Shown one piece after another: positions 1 to 9,739 of a stretch of 64,000 bases of DNA (the first letter of the stretch is position 1; every line of letters begins with the position of its first letter). The stretch comes from Chloroflexi bacterium bin125 (lineage in GTDB: Bacteria > Chloroflexota > Dehalococcoidia > Bin125): positions 1 to 64,000 of the forward strand of contig MPNM01000012.1 in assembly GCA_002239025.1 (NCBI GenBank), read 5' to 3'. The notes below the pieces were generated by a model, which did not search any database, was not told where the DNA came from, and was given only the letters and a program-made list of their open reading frames with translations. A program made the translations under genes and the position numbers.

Positions 1-539
1 GCCGTCCGGCGTCAAGCCCAACATCATCGCCGCCTGCCGCTCACTCTCGCCACGCATCGCCAAGCTCCCTCATCTATCGGCTCCGTACCTCCTTCATGAT
101 CTCACACATTCATTTTTCAGCAGCCTGCTAGGTCATCGAACACGATCTCAAACGTGAACGTCTCATCCGTTTCGTATCAGTCGTCGTTGTCAGGCTCGGA
201 GGTAACGTTCAACCCGGCCGCCAGGACACCGCCATAGACGGTCTGTGACGGATCGGCCGGAAACTCATCGAAGTCGCTGTCGACGCTTCCACCATTGAGC
301 GTCTGGACATGGTCCCAGACTCCATCGGTGCTGGCGCGTTTGATGCTGATGCCGTCGTAGGCGGCGTCAGCCTTGCGGACTTGGTTCGCAAGCTGCCACA
401 TGTCGGTGCCGCTGCTGCCGGCGTAGTTGAAGGTCCGGCTGGAGTCGCCGGACCGGTCGCCGACCACGAAGAAGCGCGCTCGCGCCACTCCTCTCACGAC
501 TTCCTCCTCTTCCTCACCGAGCTGCACGAGCGCAACCGC

Positions 540-660
540 GATCCTTGTGGGATCTGGTCGGACGGCGAGGTCGTCTACGTCGTTGATGAGCAAGACAAGA
601 AGCTCTACATCTACAACCTGCCCGATGCGATCGACACGCGTCTCGCCCTCGTATCCCCTG
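540..660 (+). pseudogene. Fragment of a repeat surface protein of the 'GIWSDG..xYVVDxxDxKLYxYNL' type
   Basis: Frame of ORF 309..908 reads RDPCGIWSDGEVVYVVDEQDKKLYIYNLPDAIDTRLALVS, matching the recurring GIWSDGxTMWVADxxDxKIYAYNL repeat of large FN3-type surface proteins; flanking residues do not look like the same protein. Confidence 0.5.
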
Positions 661-761
661 GACCGGGTGGGGTTGCCTCGAAGGACTCTCGAATCGTTCC
701 TATCAGTGAGACAAGGCTCAGCGTAGGCGGAGACGTAGACGTGCCGGTGCCGGTGCCGACT

Positions 762-2834
762 TCAGACGGGGAGTTCGTGCCGTTGCTCGGCAAGGCGGAA
801 CTTCAGCTTGTTGCTGGGCGACTGCGAAGGGTACGGATCCATTGGCAGCTCTTTGTACGGTCGAGCGAAATCGATCTTGAAATAGTGAACCAGCATCAGC
901 ATGTTTAGCGCCAGATGTAGCTCGGACCAGCGGAAGCCGAGACAGGAGTGCGTGCCCAGGCCGTAGGGCGAGTAGCCCTCGCCCACGTGTTCATTTCGCG
1001 GAGCTGCGTAGCGGTCGATGTCGAAGGTCCAGGGATCGGGGAAGACCTCTTCCATGTAATGCGGGGCCGTGTTGGCAATGTAGACTGATGCACCAACCGG
1101 CAATTGGTAGCCTTCGACGACGACCGAATTCATGACAGTGCGCATTGCCATCGGGACGATGGGGCTCATGCGCAGTGCCTCCATCAGCACGCGGTGCGTC
1201 ACGTCGATGCTGTCCAGGTTGAGGTCATCATCGGTCGGATCGCCATCGGCGAACAAGGCATCCGCTTCGGCGGTTACCCGTTCGTACAGATCCGGGTTCG
1301 AGACCAACCAATAGAGGGCAAAGCCAAGTTGATCGCCCATATACATGCTGGCCATCAGCATCGTGCCCATCGGAACGCCCAGGTCAGTCTGCGGAAGGAA
1401 CTGAGGATCGGATGCGTGCAGGCTCAGGTAGTTGTCGACCACGTCGCGCGGCTTGCCCAGCCGCTGACCCGGAGTATGCGCTTGCAGGATGCGGTCCACG
1501 AGGCGGTCCGTGACCTTGGCGCGGCGCTTGGCCTTAGGTGTGCGGAGCATGAAGTTCGGCAGCATGTTGGCCAGGGCAACGTTCAACACACGCATCTTGT
1601 GTTTCAGCACATCGTCAATCAAGTCCTGGGTGTGGGTGCTGGTCAACAGGGGCGACACCTGCGCATTCATCAGCGGTCGCAACATCCGTTGGGCCGGGAT
1701 CGCGTCCCCGATTCGCCAGTTCGACATGTGTGTTCGGGCATTGGCGTAGGTCTCATCGAGACGGTTGACCAGTGTCGAGCGTGCGTAGGCGGGTTGGATC
1801 GCCTTGCGGTAGCGAAAGTGATCGGCGCCATCCATCGAGTGGATCGATCGCGCCGAGCCGTAGACCTCGTTGACGCCCTGGAAGTAATCGGAGGACCTGA
1901 GGTACAGCCTTCCCTGGCGATGCACCCACCTATTCATCTGCATCCCGGCGAGGACGATGAGTGGGTCCTGGAAGGGGCGCGGTACTTTGTAGACCGGACC
2001 GTACTCCTCGGCGAGAGAGGCGAAGAAGGCCGGCAACCGACCTGCGCGGAGGTGACGATTGAGCAACATCTTACGCAACGGAACGCGGGGGATTGGCTTG
2101 GTCAGCGGGGTGCGCTGGAGTATCGGTGCGGCGATACTCTCGCTCACGGCATCGCCAATTGCGCGTCCGATCAGGTCCATCTTGCAGACCAGCTCGATGC
2201 GCTGTTCAAGCTCGTCATCGATCTGATACATCAGATGGAACACGTCGCAGGCGTTGACCAGGGCGACAATGACCGCGTCACGCGGATCTGGAATTTCGTC
2301 GGCGAAGATGATCCTGGTCAAGCGTGCCTGAACGAATTCTCCCGCTGAGTATTCCTGCGTCGATTCGCCCCGTCGGTAGTGCTTGGTGAATGTATAGAAC
2401 TCGCCCGGGTGGAGGTCGAGAATCTCTCGCCGAACCAGCGAGGTCAGCGCCTGCGAGATCACCTCTTCGGATTGCTGAGCAAGCCGCTCGACCCAGTAAC
2501 GGGCAGAGTGGGAATCTGTTTCGGCGGCAATCTCTCGCAGGATTGGATCCAACAGCGGGTGACCGGTTTCGGTCGCATCGAGGAGGATCAATGACTCCAG
2601 GTCGGTGTCGATGCGGCCGATCAACGACAGTTCAGCCAATGCGGCGCCGGCCATGGCGCAATTGAGGTTCCAACCCGGCACCTGGTGGAAGTAGCCGCTC
2701 TCTTCGTTGAGCAGCGCCAACAGCAACTCTTCCGGCAGACTCAGGGATTGGACCGTTACGGAGGATTCAGGTTCAGTTGTCAATGTCATCGGACGCCCCG
2801 CAGAATTATTTTCACTATACGCGCCTGCTGGCAT
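762..2834 (-). CDS. GPP34 (Golgi phosphoprotein 3-like) domain - cytochrome P450 fusion protein
   Basis: N-terminal part LSLPEELLLALLNEESG...AMAGAALAELSLIGRID...DPRDAVIVALVNACDVFHLMYQIDD...DLIGRAIGDAVSE fits GPP34; C-terminal part has ExxR (EALR) and the heme-Cys loop YGLGTHSCLG. Start could be Met16 (about 2789). Confidence 0.85.
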   Translation of the reverse strand: MPAGAYSENNSAGRPMTLTTEPESSVTVQSLSLPEELLLALLNEESGYFHQVPGWNLNCAMAGAALAELSLIGRIDTDLESLILLDATETGHPLLDPILREIAAETDSHSARYWVERLAQQSEEVISQALTSLVRREILDLHPGEFYTFTKHYRRGESTQEYSAGEFVQARLTRIIFADEIPDPRDAVIVALVNACDVFHLMYQIDDELEQRIELVCKMDLIGRAIGDAVSESIAAPILQRTPLTKPIPRVPLRKMLLNRHLRAGRLPAFFASLAEEYGPVYKVPRPFQDPLIVLAGMQMNRWVHRQGRLYLRSSDYFQGVNEVYGSARSIHSMDGADHFRYRKAIQPAYARSTLVNRLDETYANARTHMSNWRIGDAIPAQRMLRPLMNAQVSPLLTSTHTQDLIDDVLKHKMRVLNVALANMLPNFMLRTPKAKRRAKVTDRLVDRILQAHTPGQRLGKPRDVVDNYLSLHASDPQFLPQTDLGVPMGTMLMASMYMGDQLGFALYWLVSNPDLYERVTAEADALFADGDPTDDDLNLDSIDVTHRVLMEALRMSPIVPMAMRTVMNSVVVEGYQLPVGASVYIANTAPHYMEEVFPDPWTFDIDRYAAPRNEHVGEGYSPYGLGTHSCLGFRWSELHLALNMLMLVHYFKIDFARPYKELPMDPYPSQSPSNKLKFRLAEQRHELPV

Positions 2835-3120
2835 CCGGGCCCTAACTGGCCGACGACGCTCGAGCGCGTGAGATAACGGCAGTGGTCATTATTGAATGGA
2901 TCAGGGCGGCCGCCGATGCGGGCCATGCTCGACCATCCGGCCCCGGTGCAGAACGAAGGGTCTGGTCGGCGGCGTGGGGTGCTACGGGCTGGTGGGTGGT
3001 TGGCCAACTTGTTCTCCTGGCTGGAAAAAGCGAATGGTGCCGACGATCTCCAGCGTATTGCTGTGGATCGTGTGGCTGAAGGGCTTCAGCTTTTTCAGGT
3101 TTTTTCAGGTTTCGATGTTC

Positions 3121-3220
3121 GATTCTGTACGATTTTGGTCGATTGTGGGCGATCCTGGGCGGTCTTGCGCGAGCGTGGACGAATGTGGAGGATTGGGGGG
3201 CGGATCTGTGCGGCGGGTTG
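3121..3220. repeat. Degenerate 10-bp-period tandem array
   Basis: Successive 10-mers gattctgtac gattttggtc gattgtgggc gatcctgggc ggtcttgcgc gagcgtggac gaatgtggag gattgggggg. Confidence 0.6.
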
Positions 3221-3653
3221 GTGCTTGGTCATGTCGTTCGCTCTCGGGTGCGGGTTGTCGATTGGGCGCGATTGATTGTATGCGGACGACTGTTCTGTCG
3301 GTGTTGGCCGTGGGTATCGGGAGTGACAGCGGGCCTAGGGGCATACGGTGAGAAGGAACAAGGAGTGCGCTGATGGCCGACGCGGCCTTGCTTCGCATCG
3401 CAGCAAGGTGACAATCCGCCCAGCGTATGTGCGTCTTGACGCAGCGGTAGCGCGGGATTGAGCTGCGTCCCGGTACGCGAGTGGCTAATGGATCGTGACA
3501 GTCGAGTTGTGGCCCAACCCCTCGCTCGCCGCATCAACGGCGCCAACGCTCAGGTTGAGGACCTGTTGTCGAGACTGTTCGCTGCCATTCAACTGGTCCA
3601 TGATCGGTACGGAGGCACACGCGATTGTGGCGAACCAGAAAGTCAGGTCGGGA

Positions 3654-4008
3654 CTAGAGCCTGTTCAGATTGAGGCGTAGTAGTGGCTGAGCAGGAGCGG
3701 TAGCGGTCCAGGCGACCAGATGCGCCATTAGGCGAAGCTCAGCGACGAGTAGTACGCGCGGATCGAGCCGTTGCTGCCGGCGCGTGTCAACCACGCCAAG
3801 ATTGCCCATCGTCAGGTGCTCGACGCCTGGCCCTACTCCTACTACCAGGGTTGCACCTGGCCTGCACCTGGCCTGCACCGGCCTGCACCGGCCTGCACCT
3901 GGCCCGGATTGCCGAGCGAGTTCGGCGACTGGCACGCGATTTACATGCGGCTCAACTGCTGGGCCAAGGCGGACGTACTGGAGCGGATGGCGCGAGCCGT
4001 TCAGCAGG
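3654..4008 (+). mobile_element. Degenerate IS5-family transposase 5' part with left terminal sequence CTAGAGCCTGTTCA
   Basis: Reads KLSDEQYARIEPLLPARVNHAKIAHRQVLDAW..GCTW...GLPSEFGDWHAIYMRLNCWAKADVLERMARAVQQE; interrupted, no full ORF. Confidence 0.7.
3851..3905. repeat. 10-11-bp tandem repeat (gcctgcacc(t)g) inside the decayed transposase
   Basis: ttgcacctggcctgcacctggcctgcaccggcctgcaccggcctgcacctggcc. Confidence 0.8.
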
Positions 4009-4191
4009 AGTGCCTGCACTCCCTGACTTCGCGATATTGCCCGCCCAAGAGCTCATCATCTTTCGCTAACCGCGCTCACGATGCTGCCCATGAGCACGTT
4101 CCATCCCCACATCCTGGCGAAACACCCATCTCTCTGTCTGGACTATCGCTTGGACTTGGCCGATAGGTGGCGACCGGTTGGAGTCGGGAGT
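4009..4191 (+). repeat. 183-bp duplicated segment: C-terminus plus 3' flank of a surface protein gene (partner 26307-26489)
   Basis: Gap-free near-identical sequence; encodes DFAILPAQELIIFR* versus DFAILPGQELFIFR* in the 964-aa protein, then the shared 3' flank. Confidence 0.85.
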
Positions 4192-4395
4192 GCACCCTCC
4201 GCAATCAGAACCAGATCCAATTGGTTTTGCGTTTGCTGGCGATCTCCCACGACATCTTTCATGTCGGACCGTTTACTGATGCGCACACCGAATGGGCTGA
4301 GATTGGGGGTCCGATGCTACTTACGGTTCAGTCATAATCTGCTCTCTATATCGATATCTCAATACCGATTGCAAATTTAGTGTTACTCACTGTTC

Positions 4396-6960
4396 TTGCA
4401 CGGAAATAATCAGTCGCGCACACCCGAGCCACACATCAAACGTGAAATGGTTGCGCGCACCGGTGCGGAGCTTGGCAGGCAGGCCGCCCACAAACGGAGT
4501 TTCACTATGACGTATCCTGGCCCCACACTTCGCTCACCGGTCTGCGAGCTGATCGGCGGTCTCCTGACCGCGGCTCCGAGCTATCGGCGACGGTTGTTGG
4601 CCGTCAGTGCTCTGATCGCATTGCTGGTCCTGACTACTCTGCTAGCGGCCGACTTCTCCCGGAGCGCCACGGCACAGACAAGCGTCGCCCTGGTAGGAAA
4701 CAACCTCAAGGCGGACGTGAACGGGGTCTTTGGCTTCAACAAGGACCGCGCTCAAGCATTCACGACCGGCAGCAACAGCGCCGGCTACAAACTGACGAGC
4801 GTCCAGATCGGCGTCCAGATTGGGGCGACATCTGTCACGAGCTACAACGTGAAGGTCATGTCGGAGGGAACGTCCGGACCGGGCAGCACGAAGGTGGGCG
4901 ATTTGAACAATCCCACCAATCTGACTGCGGGGATCAGCAACAGTTTCTCGGCCTCCGGCGGTGGTCTCGATCTAAAGCCCAATACGACGTACTACATCCT
5001 CATGGACCTGTCCGCGAGTCACAACACGGTGGTCCTCAAGGCAACGAAAGATGACGGCGAGAATCCGAACCGCGCAGCGGGCTGGGGCATTGCCAACAAA
5101 TCCCTGTCTCGAAATCCCGGCAGCAGTGGCGCATGGACTTCGCTGAACAACAAGTGGAAGATCATCATCAATGGGTATGCGAAGACGCGACCAGTCCTCA
5201 AGAGAGCGGCGATCAACGGCGGCACGCTGGTACTTGACTATGACAAGGCTTTGGACACGGCTTCAGGCACGGCGCCTAGAAAGTTCTGGATCAAGGTCGA
5301 TGGCAGCACAGCGCGTCAACACGCACTCAAGCTCTCGATTAGCGGAACGCAGGTCAAGCTCAAGGTGCCGACCGTGAAGAGGGGCCAGGCGGTCACCCTG
5401 TGGTACGCCAAGCCGGCCCGCAATCCGCTCAAGGACGACGACAACACGGAAGCAGTCGCCATCCACCGTCGGATCGTGACCAACGATACGGGTGCGTCAA
5501 GGCTGGTAAGTAACATCCGCCAGGCGCAAGGCACGGCTTCTCCTGTGCAGCTCGGCGCTGATTATGCGCAGGAGTTTAGCACCGGCAGCCATGCTTACGG
5601 TTACAAGCTGACCCGGGTCGACATGCGAATGAGTGATAACTCCAACAGTCCGCCCAACTATTCGGTTTCCATCCACGAAGACTCGACCGGGGCGCCGGGC
5701 AGACGGCTCGCCACGCTCACCAACCCGACGTTCCTGCCCAGTACCGCAAGACTCGTGCAGTTCACGGCATCCGGTGGGATCGATCTCGCCCATCGCAGCA
5801 CCTATTGGGTGGTAATCGACATTCCCAATATTGAGTCGGCCGTCACAATTGCGGCAACGTCTTCTGACTCGGAGGATTCCATAGGGCTGGCGACCTGGAG
5901 CATTGCGAACAAACGCCGCGCGCGGCTCTATGGCGCGACTCAGTGGGGGATTGTCACTCAAACTAATGCCCTCAAGATCGCGATCAACGGCTATGCGAAA
6001 CCGGACACTACCCCGCCAACTGTCCAGACCACCGACGTCGAGGACAGCGGCAAGATGATGACAGTTCAGCTCAGCGAGGCGAACTTGAAGGGTGGCGTGG
6101 CCGCGACTGACTGGAGCTACTCGGTGGACGGCGTCAAGATCGACCCGGCTGCGAAAGCCATTGGTTGGTACCCCAGCATGGGCAAGATTACGTTCACGCT
6201 CGCCCAGACGGTCAAGCAGAACCAGGTGGTCAAGCTGCGCTACACAAAGGGCACAACGAACCCAATCCGTGACCAGGCGGACAACGCGCTTCCCAGCTTC
6301 AGTCGTCAGGTGGCGCCCAAGCTACAACACCAATCTCTGCAGCGGCTCAGGTCAACCGCTCTGTCGGCCGATCCGGCCAATCTGGCTCGCGGTCCGCTTT
6401 TGAGCAACGACGAGGTTGGGCCGCATGCGCTGCCTACTTCGATCTCGGAAATCAGCGGCAACAAGCCATCGGGCGCGTCCGGCTCACTCGACGTGAGCGA
6501 AATCGCCGCTTCCGTGCGCCAAGAACTGCGCCAGCACTCGCGGGGCACCTATCTGACTACGCAGGTCTTTGGCCTTGACGAACAGTCCAGTCTGGTTCGA
6601 CACAGCCCGGCTGGCGGGACGTACATGACAACCGCGTCAGGAGAGCGCTACGAGTTGGTGGGCGGCACGGCGCTGTTGCATGTCAAGCTCTGGCACGTCT
6701 ACCACCACAACGGACGAGGCTCGAACTCTATCGAGCGCCTCGGAGGTCCCTGGAATTCGCGCCGGGACAACAAGCTGGTGGAACCGGTTGAGGTCTGCTT
6801 GCCGATGCCCGACGAGGGCGGCGCTATCGCCGTGCGTATCAACGGTCAGTCCGCCTGGACGGTGCTGGAGACCGTCGAGCGAAGCGGCCAGATCTGCGCC
6901 GAACCGGTGCTCATCGGTTGGTTCGCGGTCGTCCATTCTTCGGATGTCCAGGGCGAGTAG
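4396..6960 (+). CDS. Secreted/surface protein with two choice-of-anchor-like and two SwmB-like repeat modules
   Basis: N-terminal hydrophobic segment RRRLLAVSALIALLVLTTLLAADFSRSATAQ; repeated blocks GYKLTxVxxxxx...YxVxxxxxxxGxPGxxxxxLxNPTxL and KTRPVLKRAAINGGTLVLDYDKALD. Likely start at 4507 (MTYPGP). Confidence 0.75.
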   Translation: MHGNNQSRTPEPHIKREMVARTGAELGRQAAHKRSFTMTYPGPTLRSPVCELIGGLLTAAPSYRRRLLAVSALIALLVLTTLLAADFSRSATAQTSVALVGNNLKADVNGVFGFNKDRAQAFTTGSNSAGYKLTSVQIGVQIGATSVTSYNVKVMSEGTSGPGSTKVGDLNNPTNLTAGISNSFSASGGGLDLKPNTTYYILMDLSASHNTVVLKATKDDGENPNRAAGWGIANKSLSRNPGSSGAWTSLNNKWKIIINGYAKTRPVLKRAAINGGTLVLDYDKALDTASGTAPRKFWIKVDGSTARQHALKLSISGTQVKLKVPTVKRGQAVTLWYAKPARNPLKDDDNTEAVAIHRRIVTNDTGASRLVSNIRQAQGTASPVQLGADYAQEFSTGSHAYGYKLTRVDMRMSDNSNSPPNYSVSIHEDSTGAPGRRLATLTNPTFLPSTARLVQFTASGGIDLAHRSTYWVVIDIPNIESAVTIAATSSDSEDSIGLATWSIANKRRARLYGATQWGIVTQTNALKIAINGYAKPDTTPPTVQTTDVEDSGKMMTVQLSEANLKGGVAATDWSYSVDGVKIDPAAKAIGWYPSMGKITFTLAQTVKQNQVVKLRYTKGTTNPIRDQADNALPSFSRQVAPKLQHQSLQRLRSTALSADPANLARGPLLSNDEVGPHALPTSISEISGNKPSGASGSLDVSEIAASVRQELRQHSRGTYLTTQVFGLDEQSSLVRHSPAGGTYMTTASGERYELVGGTALLHVKLWHVYHHNGRGSNSIERLGGPWNSRRDNKLVEPVEVCLPMPDEGGAIAVRINGQSAWTVLETVERSGQICAEPVLIGWFAVVHSSDVQGE

Positions 6961-7104
6961 TTCCTTCATGCCTCGTTGAGACCAGTCTTCTGACCTGACT
7001 AGGTCCTGGCCAGCCGCAGCAGAGCGGTACGCCGAGCGCAAGCCCGAACACTCCCCAATCGGACCTGCGCCCGCAGCGCCGTCCAGTGGGAACCGGGCGG
7101 CGGG

Positions 7105-7290
7105 ATGCACGCGCTACACGCACGAATCTGGGGCCTGTCGGCGTGGACGATTCTGCCGACCGTCGAGCGAGACGGACAGAGCTGCGCGGATACCGTGGTA
7201 ATCGGGTTGATTCTCAATCGTCCAACCATTGGACTCTCAGTCCAAGTGGCGAACGCCCAATGGTCTCGGTGGTCTCGCAACTGGAAGTGA
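7105..7290 (+). pseudogene. Degenerate copy of the C-terminus of the upstream 854-aa surface protein
   Basis: SAWTILPTVERDGQSCADTVVIGLILN versus SAWTVLETVERSGQICAEPVLIGWFAVV. Confidence 0.7.
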
Positions 7291-7534
7291 CGATCAATAC
7301 TGGTTTCCCTGTGCATCGCGCATGACCGTTATAGAGGCCCTATTGTTCAGAACCGAGGTGCCTTGTGCAGCCTGCGCGGTCCGTATCGATTGGCTGCATG
7401 CAAGTTGTGAAAACCGATCACCTTGAATCGACGATAGGCACAACAGGGATGGCAGTACTTGCAATTGTTCGGAGGCGCTGCTTACCGACTGCTCGTTTGG
7501 TTGCACCGCGACACGTTGGCGGCTCGGCAGTGGG

Positions 7535-9433
7535 CTAACGCGCATGGCTCGGATCGGAAAACTTGATGCCGCTGTCGGCTTCGTACGTCGCGGTGATCAT
7601 CAAGCTGGCAGGCAGGCCGTCCGTGACGAAGTCCACTTCGGTGAGCAGGCTCAGCGGCTCTCCCGTGAATTCGCGGTAGTAAATCGTCGTCCTGAAATCC
7701 AGGATTTCGTCAATCTGCCTCTCGACGCCGAGCAGGCCTGAAATCAGTTCGCGAACCGATTCGCTCATCCGCTCTAACGTGTATTCATCTGTCTCCAGTG
7801 GTCCGCTGGACAGGCTCAGCATCGAGGTGTTCGGTCCGAACCTAGTGGGCGCAGGCATAGTATGGACCCTGCAGTCGAGCGGACACCGCGGATTGAACTT
7901 GTCCAGATTGATCCGCGACCCGCTGGAGAGAAACTGCTCCAGGGAAGTTCCCAATCCGTGAAGCCCGGGTGCAGACATGACCCAGTCCGGGCTGCCGGCC
8001 TGCTCATCACTGCTGACCCAGAACCCGTCCTCGGTCCAGAGCTGACGCGATATCGAGCCGTCCTCGAAGTGCGACCAGGATTCATAAGCGCCTTGCGAGT
8101 GCGAGCTTCGAGCGCTCGTAAACACGACTCGTCGTTCACCGTCAATCACCAGTGTGGCGCTGTAATCCACCCTCAGTTCATCCGCCGCCGCCGCCCAACT
8201 GCTAACAAAATAGTACGCTCCTCCCTCACCGGTCCGCCAGATACCGAAAGATTCTTCTCCGCGGTCCATGGCAAGCTGCGCCCATTGGTACACGGCGTTG
8301 ACCCACCAAGAATCAACGAGCGGTTCAGGAGCGGGCAACTCAACCGGTTGATTCCATTCATTGAGCGTGAGCGTCCCGGTCAGGGTGACGTCATCCTGCT
8401 CATCTGGTACCCGGAACTGCCAGACGAACTCTTCCAGCGCTGGGGCTCCGGTGTCCCGATTGATCACGAGGCGAAAGCGCAATGACAACAGTTGTTCCCC
8501 ATCGCCGTCGTCGGCGGAGTCCGAATCGAATCCTGTGATTAGTGCGGCCGCCTTTGCCAACGATATGTTCTCGTCGACCAGGCACTCCAGGACCCACACT
8601 GGCTCTCCCTCCATCCGCTCTTCGACCACCGTGCCGCCGAACTCTTCGATGCAGCCGAAGACTCTATCGAACCCATCAAACTCAACGAAGCCGGTCTCGT
8701 CCGCGGCGAAGGGCGATCTGATGCCGGTGAGTGCTCGGAAGAAGAACAGGAGGTCGCCGTCGCCGGGCGGCTCCCCGGCGCTGCGCCACTCGGCCCAGCC
8801 AGGGAACAACGGCTGACCTTCCAAGACGGAAACATCTGCGGGGGATTGCGGCAATGGCGCGAGTAAGCGCCCCGAGAGCGCCATGAACACGCCCTCCGCC
8901 GTGCTCAGCTCGCGGAGCATGAGTCCTGGCGTCGGTTCGCCTACGAGCTCCTCCTCGTCACCCTCGATGAGCTGGATGAACGAGGACAGCGCAGACAGTT
9001 CGATGCTGGTCAACATGGCGACTGGCGAACGTTGTAGCGCGAACCGCGTGTTGACGACGGCTTCGGCGCCGTCATGTTCCATGCGGGCCTGGGCTTCGAA
9101 GAGTGCCGTGTCCAGGTTCAGGATCCACTCCGATAGGGCAGCCAACGCCTGGTCGAGAGGATCGCTGTCAGCCAGGGCACGACCCTCACTGTGCGTCTCC
9201 GCTTCGGGCCCTGGCCGGCTGTTTGACTCGGACTGCTGAAGTTGCTGTCGATCTTCGCTGACAGCTGGCTGTTGCCTCCTGGACTGTGCTTCGGCCCCTG
9301 GCCGACTGTTCGACTCGGACTGCGCTTGAGCTCCGCTCGCTCGTTCCTGTACGGGCTTGTCGCCCGAACATGCAACCAGAACCATCAGTGACGCCACAGC
9401 GATGAGGAGGAAGCTGCCTGGCGCTCGTGTCAT
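7535..9433 (-). CDS. Putative lipoprotein, 632 aa
   Basis: Signal peptide with lipobox (SLMVLVACSGD); repeated QSESNSRPGxEAxS linker; long intact ORF. Confidence 0.8.
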   Translation of the reverse strand: MTRAPGSFLLIAVASLMVLVACSGDKPVQERASGAQAQSESNSRPGAEAQSRRQQPAVSEDRQQLQQSESNSRPGPEAETHSEGRALADSDPLDQALAALSEWILNLDTALFEAQARMEHDGAEAVVNTRFALQRSPVAMLTSIELSALSSFIQLIEGDEEELVGEPTPGLMLRELSTAEGVFMALSGRLLAPLPQSPADVSVLEGQPLFPGWAEWRSAGEPPGDGDLLFFFRALTGIRSPFAADETGFVEFDGFDRVFGCIEEFGGTVVEERMEGEPVWVLECLVDENISLAKAAALITGFDSDSADDGDGEQLLSLRFRLVINRDTGAPALEEFVWQFRVPDEQDDVTLTGTLTLNEWNQPVELPAPEPLVDSWWVNAVYQWAQLAMDRGEESFGIWRTGEGGAYYFVSSWAAAADELRVDYSATLVIDGERRVVFTSARSSHSQGAYESWSHFEDGSISRQLWTEDGFWVSSDEQAGSPDWVMSAPGLHGLGTSLEQFLSSGSRINLDKFNPRCPLDCRVHTMPAPTRFGPNTSMLSLSSGPLETDEYTLERMSESVRELISGLLGVERQIDEILDFRTTIYYREFTGEPLSLLTEVDFVTDGLPASLMITATYEADSGIKFSDPSHAR

Positions 9434-9739
9434 GTTCCTGCGATCAGCACGGTGTGGAGTCCTGTGAGTTCACCGCGCGAAGGGTCGACACGAGCGAAAG
9501 CAGCTCCGCACGGCATGTAGGAGGTGACTCTACGCACGTCTCACGACCCGCAGGAATCCGGTTCGTCGTCCTCGATCGCGCCGCCCTTGGGTACTCCGCC
9601 CTGGCCATGCCGGATGAGGTGTACCGTCGGGAATATTGTCTCGCTTCCGTTGAGTGATTGCACTTGTTCTGCTCTGTGTCCTTCCTACGTTTCGTTCATG
9701 CGTTGGACGCCTGACCGCCGCCAACCAGATGTGGCGAGG

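Noticed and set aside
1104-2348. 414-aa + strand ORF
   Set aside because: Antisense to the GPP34-P450 gene; composition is typical of GC-rich antisense frames and no domain is recognisable.
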